64,000 bases of DNA. It comes from Pholis gunnellus. Taxonomy: Eukaryota; Chordata; Actinopteri; Perciformes; Pholidae. Under the pieces are notes generated by a model that saw only the letters and a list, made by a program, of their open reading frames with translations, ran no database searches and was not told the DNA's origin. Position 1 is the first letter of the stretch; every line of letters begins with the position of its first letter. Shown here piece after piece: positions 31,683 through 43,499 of the stretch. The stretch spans positions 28,521,517 through 28,585,516 of the forward strand of contig OU342806.1 in assembly GCA_910591455.2 (NCBI GenBank). The letters run 5' to 3'. A program made the translations under genes and the position numbers.

Positions 31683-33558
31683 CAGTGGTGGGCCGTCAGG
31701 GCCAGCTAAGCCTTCTCTGCTGGCCTAAACAGAATCACAAAGTTATAGCTATTTTATAATTTTATAATTTTTCACAAATACACTACATGTATTATAATTT
31801 TTTTTCCCCATTAGCTTATTCTCTCATTGCACAGCTCCTGTCTTCCTCTGTTGCTCTGCTTCCAGCACAGCTTCTTTTAAGTAGAGCTTTTATCCAATCA
31901 GATTCAGCCCATTTTTCTCTATGTAAGAAGAGAGGCCCAATGCTCACTAGAGAGCCTTTGCAGTTTAAGTGAATGGGGACGATATTGTTGATTGTCATAG
32001 TCTTCAACCAATCAGATTTTTAGTTTGATATGTTGGGCGTATTCTTTGACGTGCCGAGGTAGCCTCTAAGTGTGTCTGCATTAACGTGCGCCGTGATTGG
32101 TCAGTGGGCCAGCGTGACTTTTGTCAAACAGAAAGCTAGCTAGCAGATCTTAATGTTTAGTAAGAGTTCATGTTGAAATATATGTAAGAGAAGTTATGAC
32201 ATTTTTAGCATTTTGCTTGGTGTAGATTCTTTATTTCTTTTACCTAGCTGTGTTTTTTAATACTCAATGGCTGAAGGAGAAACATATTTGGGAGTTTACT
32301 GACTTTGTTAACAAAGAAAGGAGGATGGACTTTGTCTTTAAGTGAAGGCAGCTTTGGTAAGTGAACTGCTTTTGCGTTTTTACATCTGCAGTAGGGTTTC
32401 TACTTGTTCATTTGTCCAACATGTCGTTTTTATGAATAATATGAATGGCTCGTGCTCTAGCGCTGCAGCGTTGCTGGGTTGATTTGTTGCTTTGTTGTCA
32501 TATAAATATATGTCACTGGTTCTTGTGAGTTTGTTCTTGTCATTGTGTTAATTACATTGATTTGGACTATATGCGTTGTCCGTTAATTACGAAGCATCCC
32601 GTCATGCGCGGGGTTATTGTGTTAAGGCCACAACTTTTTGAGCAAAGAGAGAAGCCGCCCCTCCCCATGCAGCATGTGCCTCTTGCCCGTCTCCGAAACA
32701 CTACAGTCTGGCATTTCTCAGTCTAAGCTGCAATACACTGAAGCTTTTTCGGAGTTCCACATTCCTATAGTCATTCAAAGTCTCTGAAAAGTCCCGTATC
32801 AATGATTGGCTGAAATCCGATAAGCTCCTCCTTGGCCTATGACTCATTCTTCTGGTCCGTCCCACCTCCTTCAAAGCCAGCCTTCCCTTCCCCGCTGCAG
32901 CACAGTCTCCATTCCTTGACCACTCCTGCTTCCTTCCTGAAGTCGGTTTCTCTCCTCGGCCCTTCTATTACCTAATATGGTCGTGTCCTGCAAAATCCTC
33001 TCTCACCTAACTCTTAATACATTTCAGCAAATCTTCTTTCACAGTGTTCAATACATTCAATGACTATACTTTTTGGTTTAACACTTCTATAAGTAAATAT
33101 TGACATATAATATCCACCACTAGGTGTGCTATTAAACGTACTAGGAATGCTTTTAAACTTAAATTTCTCACAATTGTCCGGACAATTGAATCCGTTCGGG
33201 CTGTTGTTTCCCCGCTTAGCCTCCCTGAAGACACTTGTGGTGACTCAGCTGTTTTTTGTTTTTGTTCCGGGTTCAGAGGTCACACAGTCCGTTGTCTCCT
33301 ACGTGAGCGCAGTCCACCAAAAACATTATATTTCCCACAATTTAAGCTTCTGCATTTTCCAAATGCACTAGTATTATTCTAACGTATTGTTCGGTTCGTA
33401 AGCCTCGTACCGAACGGTTTAATACGAATACATGTATTGTTACACCCCTAGAAACAAATAACCGTAGCTGTGGCGTCATAATGAGGTTATTAGGAGATGG
33501 CTCAAGTGTAGTAGGACAGCACAGAAGGCCCAGGTATAAAATGCACGGCCCGCCACTG
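31683..33558 (-). mobile_element. Non-autonomous hAT element, 1.9 kb, copy 2 (inverse of copy 1)
   Basis: The ends are CAGTGGTGGGCCGTC and GGCCCGCCACTG, with an exact 8-bp duplication CTGTTCAG at 31675-31682 and 33559-33566. It matches 20274-22188 in reverse orientation at both ends. About 600 bp in the middle (roughly 32604-33250) has no obvious counterpart in copy 1. The different target duplications prove two independent insertions. No transposase is encoded. Confidence 0.95.
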
Positions 33559-33659
33559 CTGTTCAGTGTAAAGACTGCAGGTCAGTGTCAATGGAAAGCA
33601 AAATAAATCATTTAACGTATTCCCGCCATTATGTGATCATGAAGTAGCTGTATAGACAG

Positions 33660-34000
33660 ACCTGGGCAGGCAGCAGCCTCTCTAAGTCCCACTGTTGCTG
33701 TGGCGTTTTGTCAGTGTGTCTCTGCTCTGGGGCATGTCACCAGGAAGCCGGAGACACTTCACAGGCACGGACGCCCCCGCGTTTTAATTCTCATTAGCCG
33801 AGCTGGCTTCAGACCTCGCGACCCAATTAGCAATTAGCCAGCCATTTTTTTACATGGAGACCTTTGCTGTGCGATCCTGGCCTGATTTGTATGCAGTTTG
33901 TGCAGACGCTGATAAGAGGACCCAGAGTGCATGTGCAGTTTACAAAAAATAAATAATTTTATGATGATTTGCATGCCAGGACTGCTGCAGGGCTAGAGGA
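33660..34000. promoter_or_regulatory. Candidate conserved non-coding element
   Basis: Unlike its AT-rich surroundings, this stretch is complex and non-repetitive. It contains clustered homeodomain-type cores (TTTTAATTCTCATTAG, CCCAATTAGCAATTAGCC) and CTGATTTGTATGCAG. It has no coding potential. This is the profile of vertebrate developmental enhancers, and KCTD1 loci are rich in these, but conservation cannot be tested here. Confidence 0.25.
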
Positions 34001-35267
34001 AATAACATAGCCTGTCTTCAAAAGGAGATCTGTACACCAAGCACAGCAAAAATGTGTAGGACTGCGCATTTTTTTGGTGCAGGCAGGTAATTTGCTCCCT
34101 GACTAATCTGCAGAGATAGGGAGAAGTTCAGAAAAAGCACTTACACAAAGAACAAGCTTTAGCTCGGAGGCTTGTCAAAAAGCTGAAGAAATTAACACCA
34201 AAGTGTAATAGCTGGAACAGACGAGGATCTGCTCGAAGCTCGGAGGCGAGGCGAGGAGAGGAGGTGTGTGTATATGTACATGCTTGTGAGTTCATAAAGA
34301 GCAAGCAATTATACCAGCATGTATATGTATATGTATATGTGTGTGTGCATGCAAGTGTGAGTGTATCTGAGGATAATTAATTTGCTGGAGTGATAAATGA
34401 CATATCAAAGTGTGCAGTGTACACATGCAAGGTTGCTGGAGATGGAGGTTGGATGAGGTTAAAACTGAAGTACTTGCTGTTAATAGAAGCCAAATTCTAA
34501 CATGTTTGACACACTTTCACAATGATTGGTCCACACAAACCAACAATTTCGATTTTTTACACGCAATGTGAGTTTTTGTTCTGCAAACATATTCTCAGAG
34601 AGAGTTCACCTCTCCTTATAGTCATGGTCAAACCACCAAAATAGGTTAGTTCTACTAACCAAGCTTTTAACCGAGATCCCTATCCGTCTCTAATCTTAAA
34701 TCAGTGCTTGAAGTTGCCTTAACACAACCGTAAAAACATTATTCATTATTTAGTTATATTGTAGGGACACAGAGGGAATTAATAGGTACCATCAATCTAA
34801 ACTTTGTGTCTTTATTTTGCAATATCTAGGTGTTTTTTCCTACAAAGCACATGTAGCCTGTGCAAACCAAAGTACTATTGATTTGACAGGGGGTAGTCAC
34901 ATGACACAACCAAAGTTTCAGACCCTTCCATACGTAAAACAAAATGTCAAAGATTACAAACTGTGGTTTTGTTTTGTGTGCTGGGACTTTTTGTGCTGGG
35001 ACTTTTCAAGTCTGCTAATATTCATGCATTCATTGCTCTGGAATAGGACTGAAGCATTGTTACTGTTAAGTTCTGTGCTTTTGCAATACAACAAGTTAAG
35101 CTGCCTGCCTAAAAATGGAAATAAAGAACTGTAAAAAATATCAATTTCAGTATCCTCATACAACTGTTCAATGATATCTTACGCATTTTCTACGTTCTCC
35201 TACCAATGCTGGGCATCACGTGTTTGTAAAATGCATTCAGTCTCTTCAGATTAAATTTCTGTCTTCC
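34001..35267. other. Intergenic DNA
   Basis: No gene was recognised. Short (GTATAT)n-like repeats occur near 34315-34345. Confidence 0.45.
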
Positions 35268-35382
35268 CAAAAAACTATTTAGTTAGGTTTAGGCAGCAAA
35301 ACTACTTGGTTAGGTTTTTGGAAAAGATGAAAGTTTCGTGAAAAATAAATCAATGTTTACTTCTGGTTTCACATGGGACACT
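35268..35382 (+). repeat. Dispersed repeat, copy 3 of 3
   Basis: Contains GTTAGGTTTAGGCAGCAAAA and TTCTGGTTTCACATGGGAC, the same family as 16270-16415 and 26287-26440. Confidence 0.6.
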
Positions 35383-38180
35383 GCAATGTAACTGAGTAGA
35401 CGGAATGAATGAATACTGAGTGATCAGGAAGGAGTTGTGACAAAAACATTTGTTTTGTTATACTTGTTCCATGAAAACTTGACACTAACTCACAATTAGA
35501 GCTGCAATACTAAACAAGCCTGGAGTCACCTTGCAAACTTAGAGGGATGGCGGCATCAGTCGGTCAGTCCACCACTTTGGTCAAGACTGAAATATCGCAA
35601 CAAGTACTGTGGTGACTTTTAACAGATGGCTCAATACCTGGAGATAAAGACAACTGATCAGAGAAAACAGTCTCGTAGTGCAACCCTGTCTCCTACGACA
35701 TATCCTCCCATGCTACTAAACTGCATTTTCAATTAGTTTCAAAGGAAACAAATTTTCTCTCAGATTAGGATCGCAGTTTTAAACACCTGAGTTATTCGGT
35801 AAGGTCTTGTAAAAACATCATGGTTTGGCCTAAAATAGTTAAATTCTTTTACTTTATATAACATAAGGATGTACATTGAAATAATAATAATAATATTTGT
35901 GATCTGTCAAAAAAACGTGATCTGGGAGATGTAAATGACAAAGCTTTCAGTTTCTGACACCCCTCCCCTCCCCCTCCCCAACTCACAGATAAACCAAAGT
36001 TGAGACTACAGTCTAGGTTCTTCCATGTTATAGTTAAATCAGCTTGTTTCCTCCTACTGGTGTGACAGTTATTATATTCTGTTAGATTCACTTTTCTTCT
36101 GTCTGTAATCCAATGGCACAATACAACTCTCCTTACCTTACACTGATGTACAAACAGTCAGAACATGTAGAGATACTTTAAACTGCATCCATGTTCTCCA
36201 TGCTGAGGTCAGAACAGGCGTTTCCCCCATAGCTCCACAAATATGCATCTATAAGCATATATCTGTGCAGAGAGCAAGCCGTCACTTTGTCTTAAATGGA
36301 TCTATGATGCATTATTAACAACCTGACAAACTCCTGGGTGGCCTGAAGCAACACATCAAAACCTGGGCTTAGCCAAACACAAAACACACAAAGAGCTGTG
36401 GAGGTGTGTGTGTGTGATTGTACATTATTCCCACTGTGGGGACAGAAAATGCTCACACAGTAACATTTTAGGGACCCACCTCCCATCTGGAGACAGCCAA
36501 CTGGGTAAGGTACGGGATTGGAGCAATAAAAGTATGCTCATCCAGAAAAAGCTCTTAACCGGTCCTGAATCAAACAGAAGACATCGTGGCAAAATGTAAA
36601 AGCCACACCTTGCTGTTGCTGTGCTAACAAATATCACATTATATATACATGTATCTCAAAACTATGGCAATCTGCATCAAGTGGCGGAACTGAAAAGTGC
36701 GATTCAGAATCAAATCCAAAATGCCACACACTAAAGCATGGATGTATTAATGCAGTCCACACAGTAGTGAGTACAGTAACTACAGACTAGAGCATTAGGA
36801 ACACAATGACCAATTGTTAATAAGCAGGACTATATAGTAGATAATGACGAGATACTTGAAATAGAACTTGAGAGCAGCTATTGCTTCATAGAAACACATG
36901 CATGTGTGTCACTGTTTACCATGGTGATTTGGGCAAATGACAGGAGCTACCGTTCTACATATATCTAGAGCTATAGCTCCCGTATATATAGGAATATTAA
37001 GATTATTGAAACATGATGGTGAGGATGATGATGAAACTACATCTTAATTCTTAAAACTTCTTCCAGAAACAGTGCCTAGAGAGACAAACCCTCAATTGAC
37101 TACAAGGCCTGGATAAACTCACAGAGGAGAGACACCTCATCTGAGTGTCAATCCAAACGATTCATGAGGTATAGACCCTTGTGAGGGCCGAGCCTACCAG
37201 GTTTTATGACAACAACCTACATTCCTGACAAGCAAATAAGACACAGAGACACATCCAAATGTAAATAAAAGACGAAAAGAAACTGATATTCCAAACAAAT
37301 GTTATGATAGGTTAACATGTTTATTACTGTGAAAATACATGTGCTTTGACAGGTTGGTTTTGACCTTCTGTACCATACCAAAGACAGATTTTTTTAGATA
37401 TAATCTGTGTGTTAAATTGGCTTTCTATTTCGCTCAATTTCCATTTTCTACACATTCACAAATTCAATGTATTTGTTCTTATCTTACATCATACATTATC
37501 GTTATTTTACTGTGTGAAATTTCTGTGACTCATCTGAGAAACATTTATAAAAAGAAACATAACAACCCTCCATTATAACTTTACCCAAGTTATTGAGAAC
37601 GAGACCAAATGCAATGCATGCTGGGAAGTGTGCTAACAATCTTTCTGAACAACTGTTTGATGAGTTCAGTGTTCAAAGTTCTGAAATGGCTATGTACTGA
37701 ATCAAAACTAGACTATTTCTATATTTTGTTTATATATTATATATTTTAAAGGTATATATATCAACAGTGCATGACTTGGAAGATTAATGTAGAAAAACGT
37801 GTGATATGAAGTTAAACCTACAACTGTTTAGTTCAGCTTTAGTGTCCAGAATTATTTCTTTCTTTGTACTGAATCAAAAGTAGACATTTTATATTATGAA
37901 TGATGTTCACTGTTGGTGAAGTCTGAGGACTGGCTTGGTTTGTTGCTACAACTGAAGGTTTTACTTTAAATGATGATAAATTATATTTCTAAGTTTGAAC
38001 AAGTTGTGATCTTCATCTATGTTAAATAATAAGAGTTTGTCGTCAAGAAGTTCATAAGTACTTTTAGCATTCCTCATTTAAACTAATAACAGAAAGCTGC
38101 TGGCAAACTGCAAAACAAATAATACAAATGAGAAAAGTGTCTGATGACAAAATTGTGTTAAAAATCCCACAAAAAGAGAG
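35383..38180. other. Intergenic DNA
   Basis: No supported gene or nameable repeat. Open frames here are short and lack recognisable motifs. Confidence 0.45.
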
Positions 38181-38202
38181 CTCAAATGTGAAGGAATCAG
38201 TT

Positions 38203-38740
38203 TGATGGACTTTATTTAACTTTGAGAAGAGCAGGAGTTGGTGGTGAACGTGGAGGATGAGGAGGAGGAAGAAGCACCTGCTCCTGGTGGATCTGGAAGT
38301 CTGTGGAGTCCACCAGGGCCTGGAGAAAACCAGAGAGCAAATGTCTGGTATGAATATCATACAGCACCAAACCTCCATTAAAAATATTAACATTCAGAAG
38401 AGAATCAGAGCTTCAAACAGTTCACACCTCAGATATTATTCTAAGATGTTCCATCACAAAGGTATAAAAACATTCCTGTTTGTATTTCATGACTTCTACA
38501 GACTTGATCATTTCTAACAAGCATTAAAACATCTGATGAACTGAAAATACATGCAGAGACACTGTGACACCACAGATACACTAGATGTGCATCACACTGA
38601 TAACTGCAAAGCATTGTGGGAGGAAGAAGAGCTCTTTCTAGTAGATGAAGTTCAGCGTCCTGTTTTCCAGATGATGGAGGTTCATGTTGATGGCTGTGTG
38701 CTCTTCCTTCATGCAACATGAAACCTGTGAGAACAAGAAG
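38203..38740 (-). other. Two exon-like segments of unknown identity
   Basis: On the minus strand a good acceptor (TTCTCACAG at about 38730) precedes a short open stretch. A second acceptor (TTTTCTCCAG at about 38323) precedes a 35-codon frame ending in TAA, overlapped by AATAAA near 38213. They may be terminal exons of an unknown transcript or coincidence. I recognise no protein family. Confidence 0.2.
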
Positions 38741-39119
38741 ATGGAGAACATTTAAACATAAAGGCAGCTTTAATCCATCAGTCCAGCAGTCTGTTATTAC
38801 ACACTGATCTGTTTGTTCTCTAGAAGCTTCTATTTACCAGACTGAGTGTGTCCCTCTGCTCCTCCACTTAGTTCTTCTCATGGCAATAGGACAGTTCATC
38901 CTTGATGGTATCAGATCATCTTCTCAAGTCTATTCAAGATTTAAAAAACGTTATTCTCCGTAAAAGTTAAAGAGACAATTTGTTTACTTGTTTATTTGTT
39001 GACTTTATTCATTAATATGTATGAATGTGATGAGTTTCAGTTCATCTTGCAAATGTTTGAAATGTGTGTCTCACCTCTATGTCTTCACGATGTCCTCGGG
39101 GCTCTTTGGGTCACATGTT

Positions 39120-39640
39120 CTGCAGGTTAAACAGCTCGGATGCCAGAGTCTGCAGGTGAGGCGGAGGTGCAGGTAGCTGGAAACGTCAGGAGGTGGAGGT
39201 TTGAGCTGCACCTTTCTGATGGTATCTGAAGGTGGAGATGAAGACTGCAGGTTACTGATGAAGGCTGCTGGAATAATCTGGAAGAGGTTGTAGGTGCAGC
39301 TGTCTCTCACAAGATGCTGGTGGTGGCTGAGGCTGTAGGTGGAGGTTTGGGTTGCAGTCGTCAGAATCTTCAGGTGGAGGCTATGGTGGAGGTTTCTGCA
39401 AAAAGGCTTTACATAGAGGTTTAGGTCAGTGAATATCTTCAGGTAGAGGTGGAAGTGCAGGTTAATGACAGAGGTCATAGGTGGAGGTGCAGGCAGTACC
39501 TGTTTGCTGGTATTTGAAGGTGTAGATGGAGGCTGCCGGTCGCTGGTGAAGGCTGCAGGTTGGAACTGAAAGGCTGGAGGTGGAGGTTCTAGCTGATCTG
39601 CCAGAATGTGCAGGTGGAGGTGGCTGCACATTACTTATTT
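39120..39640. repeat. GA-rich degenerate repeat with an internal 292-bp duplication
   Basis: AGGTGGAGGT-type words recur throughout. The block around 39215-39270 (GGTATCTGAAGGTGGAGATG) recurs at about 39507-39560 (GGTATTTGAAGGTGTAGATG) with the same downstream GGCTGC context. A 184-codon minus-strand frame runs through it and carries the duplication, but it has Pro/His-rich low-complexity content and no known domain, so I do not call it a gene. Confidence 0.65.
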
Positions 39641-40324
39641 TTATCAATATGCAATTTCCCATGATGCACCCTTCCCTTTGATGGAAAGACATTTTCCATA
39701 AATGTTTAATTCAAACAAATACGGACAATTTGCTTCCGATAATTCACAAATCAGCAAACAACTGTGACCCATTTCCCAACACAATCATCACATAAATACA
39801 CATTTTCTGCTAATATTGATATTTTTCCAAACTTTCATTTCAGCTACATCAGGGCTCTGCAATACATCGCATACATGGATTCATCATATGTTATTACTCA
39901 CTGGGATTAATCCCATAATATCCACATGTGTAGACAGTGTTACCATGCTCTGTCATCTCTCTGAGCTTCAGTCACTTCAAACTGTAAACCACGTCTTGTA
40001 CTACTGAACCATGCTCTCTGTATTGTTCACAGCTACTGTTCATATTTAAGGCTGATATAAGAATCACTCAATGAAAACAACAAACATACAACAAGATAGA
40101 AAATCACATTACTAAATTATTTTGATCCAGATTTGTATACCTTGAATCATTATTATGGACATATTTTCGTTATTTGAACAGAAAAACAAAGAGAAAGTGT
40201 TTGTTTGTGACTGTTCACCTCTCCATCACGTTGATTGAATGTCATAAAGAAAGCTCCGTTAGTTTCTGTATCTGTGGTGCTGCACTGACTGCTGTGATTG
40301 ATGCTCAACGCTCCTCTCCTCCAG

Positions 40325-41872
40325 GGCCCTGTTCCTCGTACGTGGTTAACTGAGTTAGCTGGATAATTTTCAGGATGAGATTACATAAGTGAGGCTTTTC
40401 GGTTCCTCGAAGCAAGTTTGGAAAAATCACCATAGCAACACATCCATAAGCCTGAACCTGCTCCAGAGCAGGCTTGAGCTAGATCCGCTGGATAAGCTGC
40501 CACTCCCCCGGAAACAAGTGTCAGCTCCCTTCCTCAGAGATCCATCGATGAGGAAGCGATATTAGTCAGATTAGCGTTTTATAGGGAGAGAGTTCTTCGA
40601 GATCGCCAAGATCCGTTATCACATCATGATGACTTCCTGTACGAGCGCTATCGATTCTGCCGACAAGGAATCATTTATTTAAAGACCTTCTCGAGCCGTA
40701 CATTGAACACCACACGCCATCTACTGTCTCACGGACTGTATCACAGCCTCGCGCTGTGTAGCGAGTGGTTCATGTTTGTACAGTGTCGGTGATGCGGAGA
40801 ACATCGGGAAAGCCGCTCCATGCCGTGTTGTTCATAAAGTTTATTTGGCGATTAAGAAACTTATGGATGTGTTCATTACATCACCATGGCACATGTTGTA
40901 TTGACTCACTATTCTGAATAATGTTTGTGTGCTTAGTGTTTACTTGCTCCCGTGTCTCTTGATGGCTGGTTGAACTACATGATGGTTGAAAGCACTCATA
41001 ATGATATGACAGTATTATTAGTACACCATAGATATCATTACTGTAGAACATGATTAAGGTGGACTCATGATAAGAATAGAGAGAATTACACACAATTTAT
41101 TTTCACCGCTTATTATGAATAATACATACATACTGATCCGTCCATACACAGATTCGCACACGCACATTCAAACTCCTATTCTATATGGTAATCTACACAT
41201 ACATGTATATACACACATATATATATAGTACATGATACATAAGCGCATACAGTACATATATCCTCATAAGTATCTATTAATTCGTATCAGTTAGATACTC
41301 TTTGGGCTTGTTTTTATCTACTTATTCTGAAAGAGTTGATATAATTATTTTCGCTATAGATCTCATTGGATGATGCGTTCCATTAAGCCTACTGCCAGCA
41401 GGCACATTTAAAGAAATATCATCTGATTGATTGGGGTGATGAGGCTCTTAAAATTAACCTATACATTTTCCCAAAACTTGCGCATTTAATGACGTCTGCG
41501 ATATTCTGCCATGCTTCTCGTCTAGCCCTCGCAGCGTTATATTTCGTCATGATTATGGTCTTGAATTCCTCATATGCGTTCATGATCATCTCCTGCTCGT
41601 CAGCGGAGAAAAAAGAGGCTCTTTCTTTGCGTTTATTTGCCGTTGTACAGTTAGAAAATCATGGTTTCGGTGATCGACGCTTCCCCCTTTTGAAGTAGGA
41701 CGGACACGCGCAACGATCCTGTTGTCTGACATCTGGTTCGAATTAACGAGACTGTTTGAGCGGATCAGCCTTTGAGGAACCGAGATAGCCTGATGTCAAT
41801 CATCGAGTTAATTTAAGCTGGATAATAGGACATTTGATCGACTTAGTTGAACCACGTACGAGGAATAGGGCC
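40325..41872 (+). mobile_element. PIF/Harbinger transposon, decayed, with relics of both ORFs
   Basis: The inverted ends are GGCCCTGTTCCTCGTACGTG and its near reverse complement CACGTACGAGGAATAGGGCC. They are flanked by a 3-bp duplication CAG (40322-40324 and 41873-41875). Plus-strand sequence at about 40590-40870 reads as broken HARBI1-like transposase (DDFLYERYRF, LYSVGDAENIGKAAPC, KVYLAIKKLMDVF). The minus strand at about 41690-41470 reads as the Myb/SANT-like partner protein (FFSADEQEMIMNAYEEF, ARREAWQNIADVI). The two ORFs in convergent orientation are the normal Harbinger layout. Stops, frameshifts and deletion of the catalytic half make it inactive. Confidence 0.92.
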
Positions 41873-42026
41873 CAGGTCTCCACCTGGCGCTGTAGGACAA
41901 ACAAACACAACTGGTTTCTGAATGTTTTCATGGGAACTAGAATATAAAGAAGCAGTGGTGAAGCTGCTGTAACATGTAAACACGTTGTTGTAGTATCAGC
42001 TGTTTGTTGAACAGTAGATAGAGTGT

Positions 42027-42291
42027 AAAAAGACTGGGTCCCGCTGTGTTCACAGGCGCGATCCCACTACTGAGCGGCACGGGGGCTTTGACCTGCTCCG
42101 TCTCCGACCTGGGCCGTGCACCCCTCCTTAGACGACCTGGTGGTCCCGGGCTCACCATACCGACACCGAACTTAGTGCAGACACCCGATCTTCATAGTTC
42201 GCAGCAGCTCAGAGCTCCTGAGCTCAAACGATCCTCCAGCCTCAGCCTCCCGGTAACTGGGATAACACGCGCGCGCGCCACCGCACCCGGC
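42027..42291 (-). ncRNA. 7SL (signal recognition particle) RNA locus, internally deleted
   Basis: The minus strand starts GCCGGGTGCGGTGGCGCG and continues with the Alu-domain blocks GGGAGGCTGAGGCTGGAGGA and TTTGAGCTCAGGAGCTCTG. The S-domain blocks follow: GATCGGGTGTCTGCACTAAG, ACCACCAGGTCGTCTAAGG, GCCCAGGTCGGAGACGGAG and CAGTAGTGGGATCGCGCC. It ends in GACCCAGTC and a TTTTT Pol III terminator at 42031-42027. Compared with the canonical roughly 300-nt RNA, the helix-6 tetraloop region is shortened (GGTGAGCCCGGGACCACC). About 27 nt near the 3' end (the second strand of helix 5) are absent, apparently lost between AACA repeats. It is the gene itself or a damaged duplicate, and not a processed pseudogene, because the upstream promoter site is present. 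Functional status is uncertain. Confidence 0.9.
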
Positions 42292-42332
42292 GAGAGCGTT
42301 GTTCATTCAGAAGGATTTGGGTTTTTACAAAC

Positions 42333-42341
42333 GTGACGTCA
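42333..42341 (-). promoter_or_regulatory. CRE/ATF site upstream of 7SL
   Basis: TGACGTCAC on the minus strand lies at about -42 to -50 relative to the 7SL start. Vertebrate 7SL genes carry an ATF/CREB site at almost the same distance. An A/T-rich stretch (GTTTGTAAAAAC) sits between it and the start. Confidence 0.75.
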
Positions 42342-43072
42342 TTAGGGTGATCAAGCGGAATCTCGTGATGAAAACAAAACCAACAGCTGCAACGTTGAAG
42401 GCTGATCAGCATTTAAGTACAATAGACCTAAAACCTTATTTGAATAAAGATCAATACTTTATCTCGTATACGTAAACGTCTGTGTGTTCAGTATGAGTTT
42501 ATCATCCACAGTCATGCACAGTTGATGTTTTTCATAGTGTCAGAAGATTGCATGATACAATAACTTATATTCACAATCTGTGATTCAAATATAAAGAAGT
42601 TAGGCTTGTTCTGACACTTAATAACAAGACAGTATATTGAGCTGAGTAGCTATTTCAACCAAAGATTTAGTCATATTCACCTGTGCCTTTGTTAATTATC
42701 TAGGTTATTGTTAATTATCCAGATGTATAGAATGCTGATTATTTCATCTGATATTTGATGTTCATGGTTAATTTACAACCTAGTTGTATACATCATGTAT
42801 TTAAGAACCAAACATACCTGAAAGAGTGAGCATGTTGATCACGAGGCAATACATAAAGACAATTGAAAATTGTAACAGTGACAAAGAAAAAAAGACAAAA
42901 GTCCCGCTGTGTAGAATGAGGTTGATTCTACTGCTTTATGTGTGAAAGTGACTCAACACTGATTGCAGTGCAGTTTTAATAAGACGGTTTTATTCATCAG
43001 CTCCAATTAATTTAAATGGAGCGATTAGGATTTACATTTTAATGAATGGCCAAGGGAGTGTGGAGCAGTCAG

Positions 43073-43073
43073 C

Positions 43074-43130
<57 letters not shown>

Positions 43131-43167
43131 CACACACGCACACACACACACACACACACACCTACAC

Positions 43168-43252
<85 letters not shown>
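43073..43252. repeat. Long (CA)n microsatellite
   Basis: About 180 bp of CA repeat with a few CG and TT interruptions. Open frames of poly-Thr/His or Cys/Val here are artefacts of the repeat. Confidence 0.98.
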
Positions 43253-43254
<2 letters not shown>

Positions 43255-43420
43255 TGCTGTTTTTTAGCTGGTTTATAGATTATAGTCAGGCTCTTAGCGA
43301 CATCTGCTGGTTGAGAGGAGAACATACAACAATCTGATGAATCAAAACACTGACTTTCTGCAAACTTTATACATCTTTTATTTTGTCGTCATTATATAAT
43401 AATGACAATAATAACGGTAA

Positions 43421-43495
<75 letters not shown>
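43421..43495. repeat. Compound trinucleotide microsatellite (ACT)n(AAT)n
   Basis: About 13 ACT units are followed directly by about 12 AAT units. Confidence 0.97.
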
Positions 43496-43497
<2 letters not shown>

Positions 43498-43499
43498 GT

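Noticed and set aside
42046..42336. 96-codon plus-strand frame
   Set aside because: It is the complement of the 7SL RNA locus, and the sequence is explained by the RNA.
43025..43325. Several open frames of poly-Thr/His and poly-Cys/Val
   Set aside because: They are produced by the (CA)n microsatellite in all frames.
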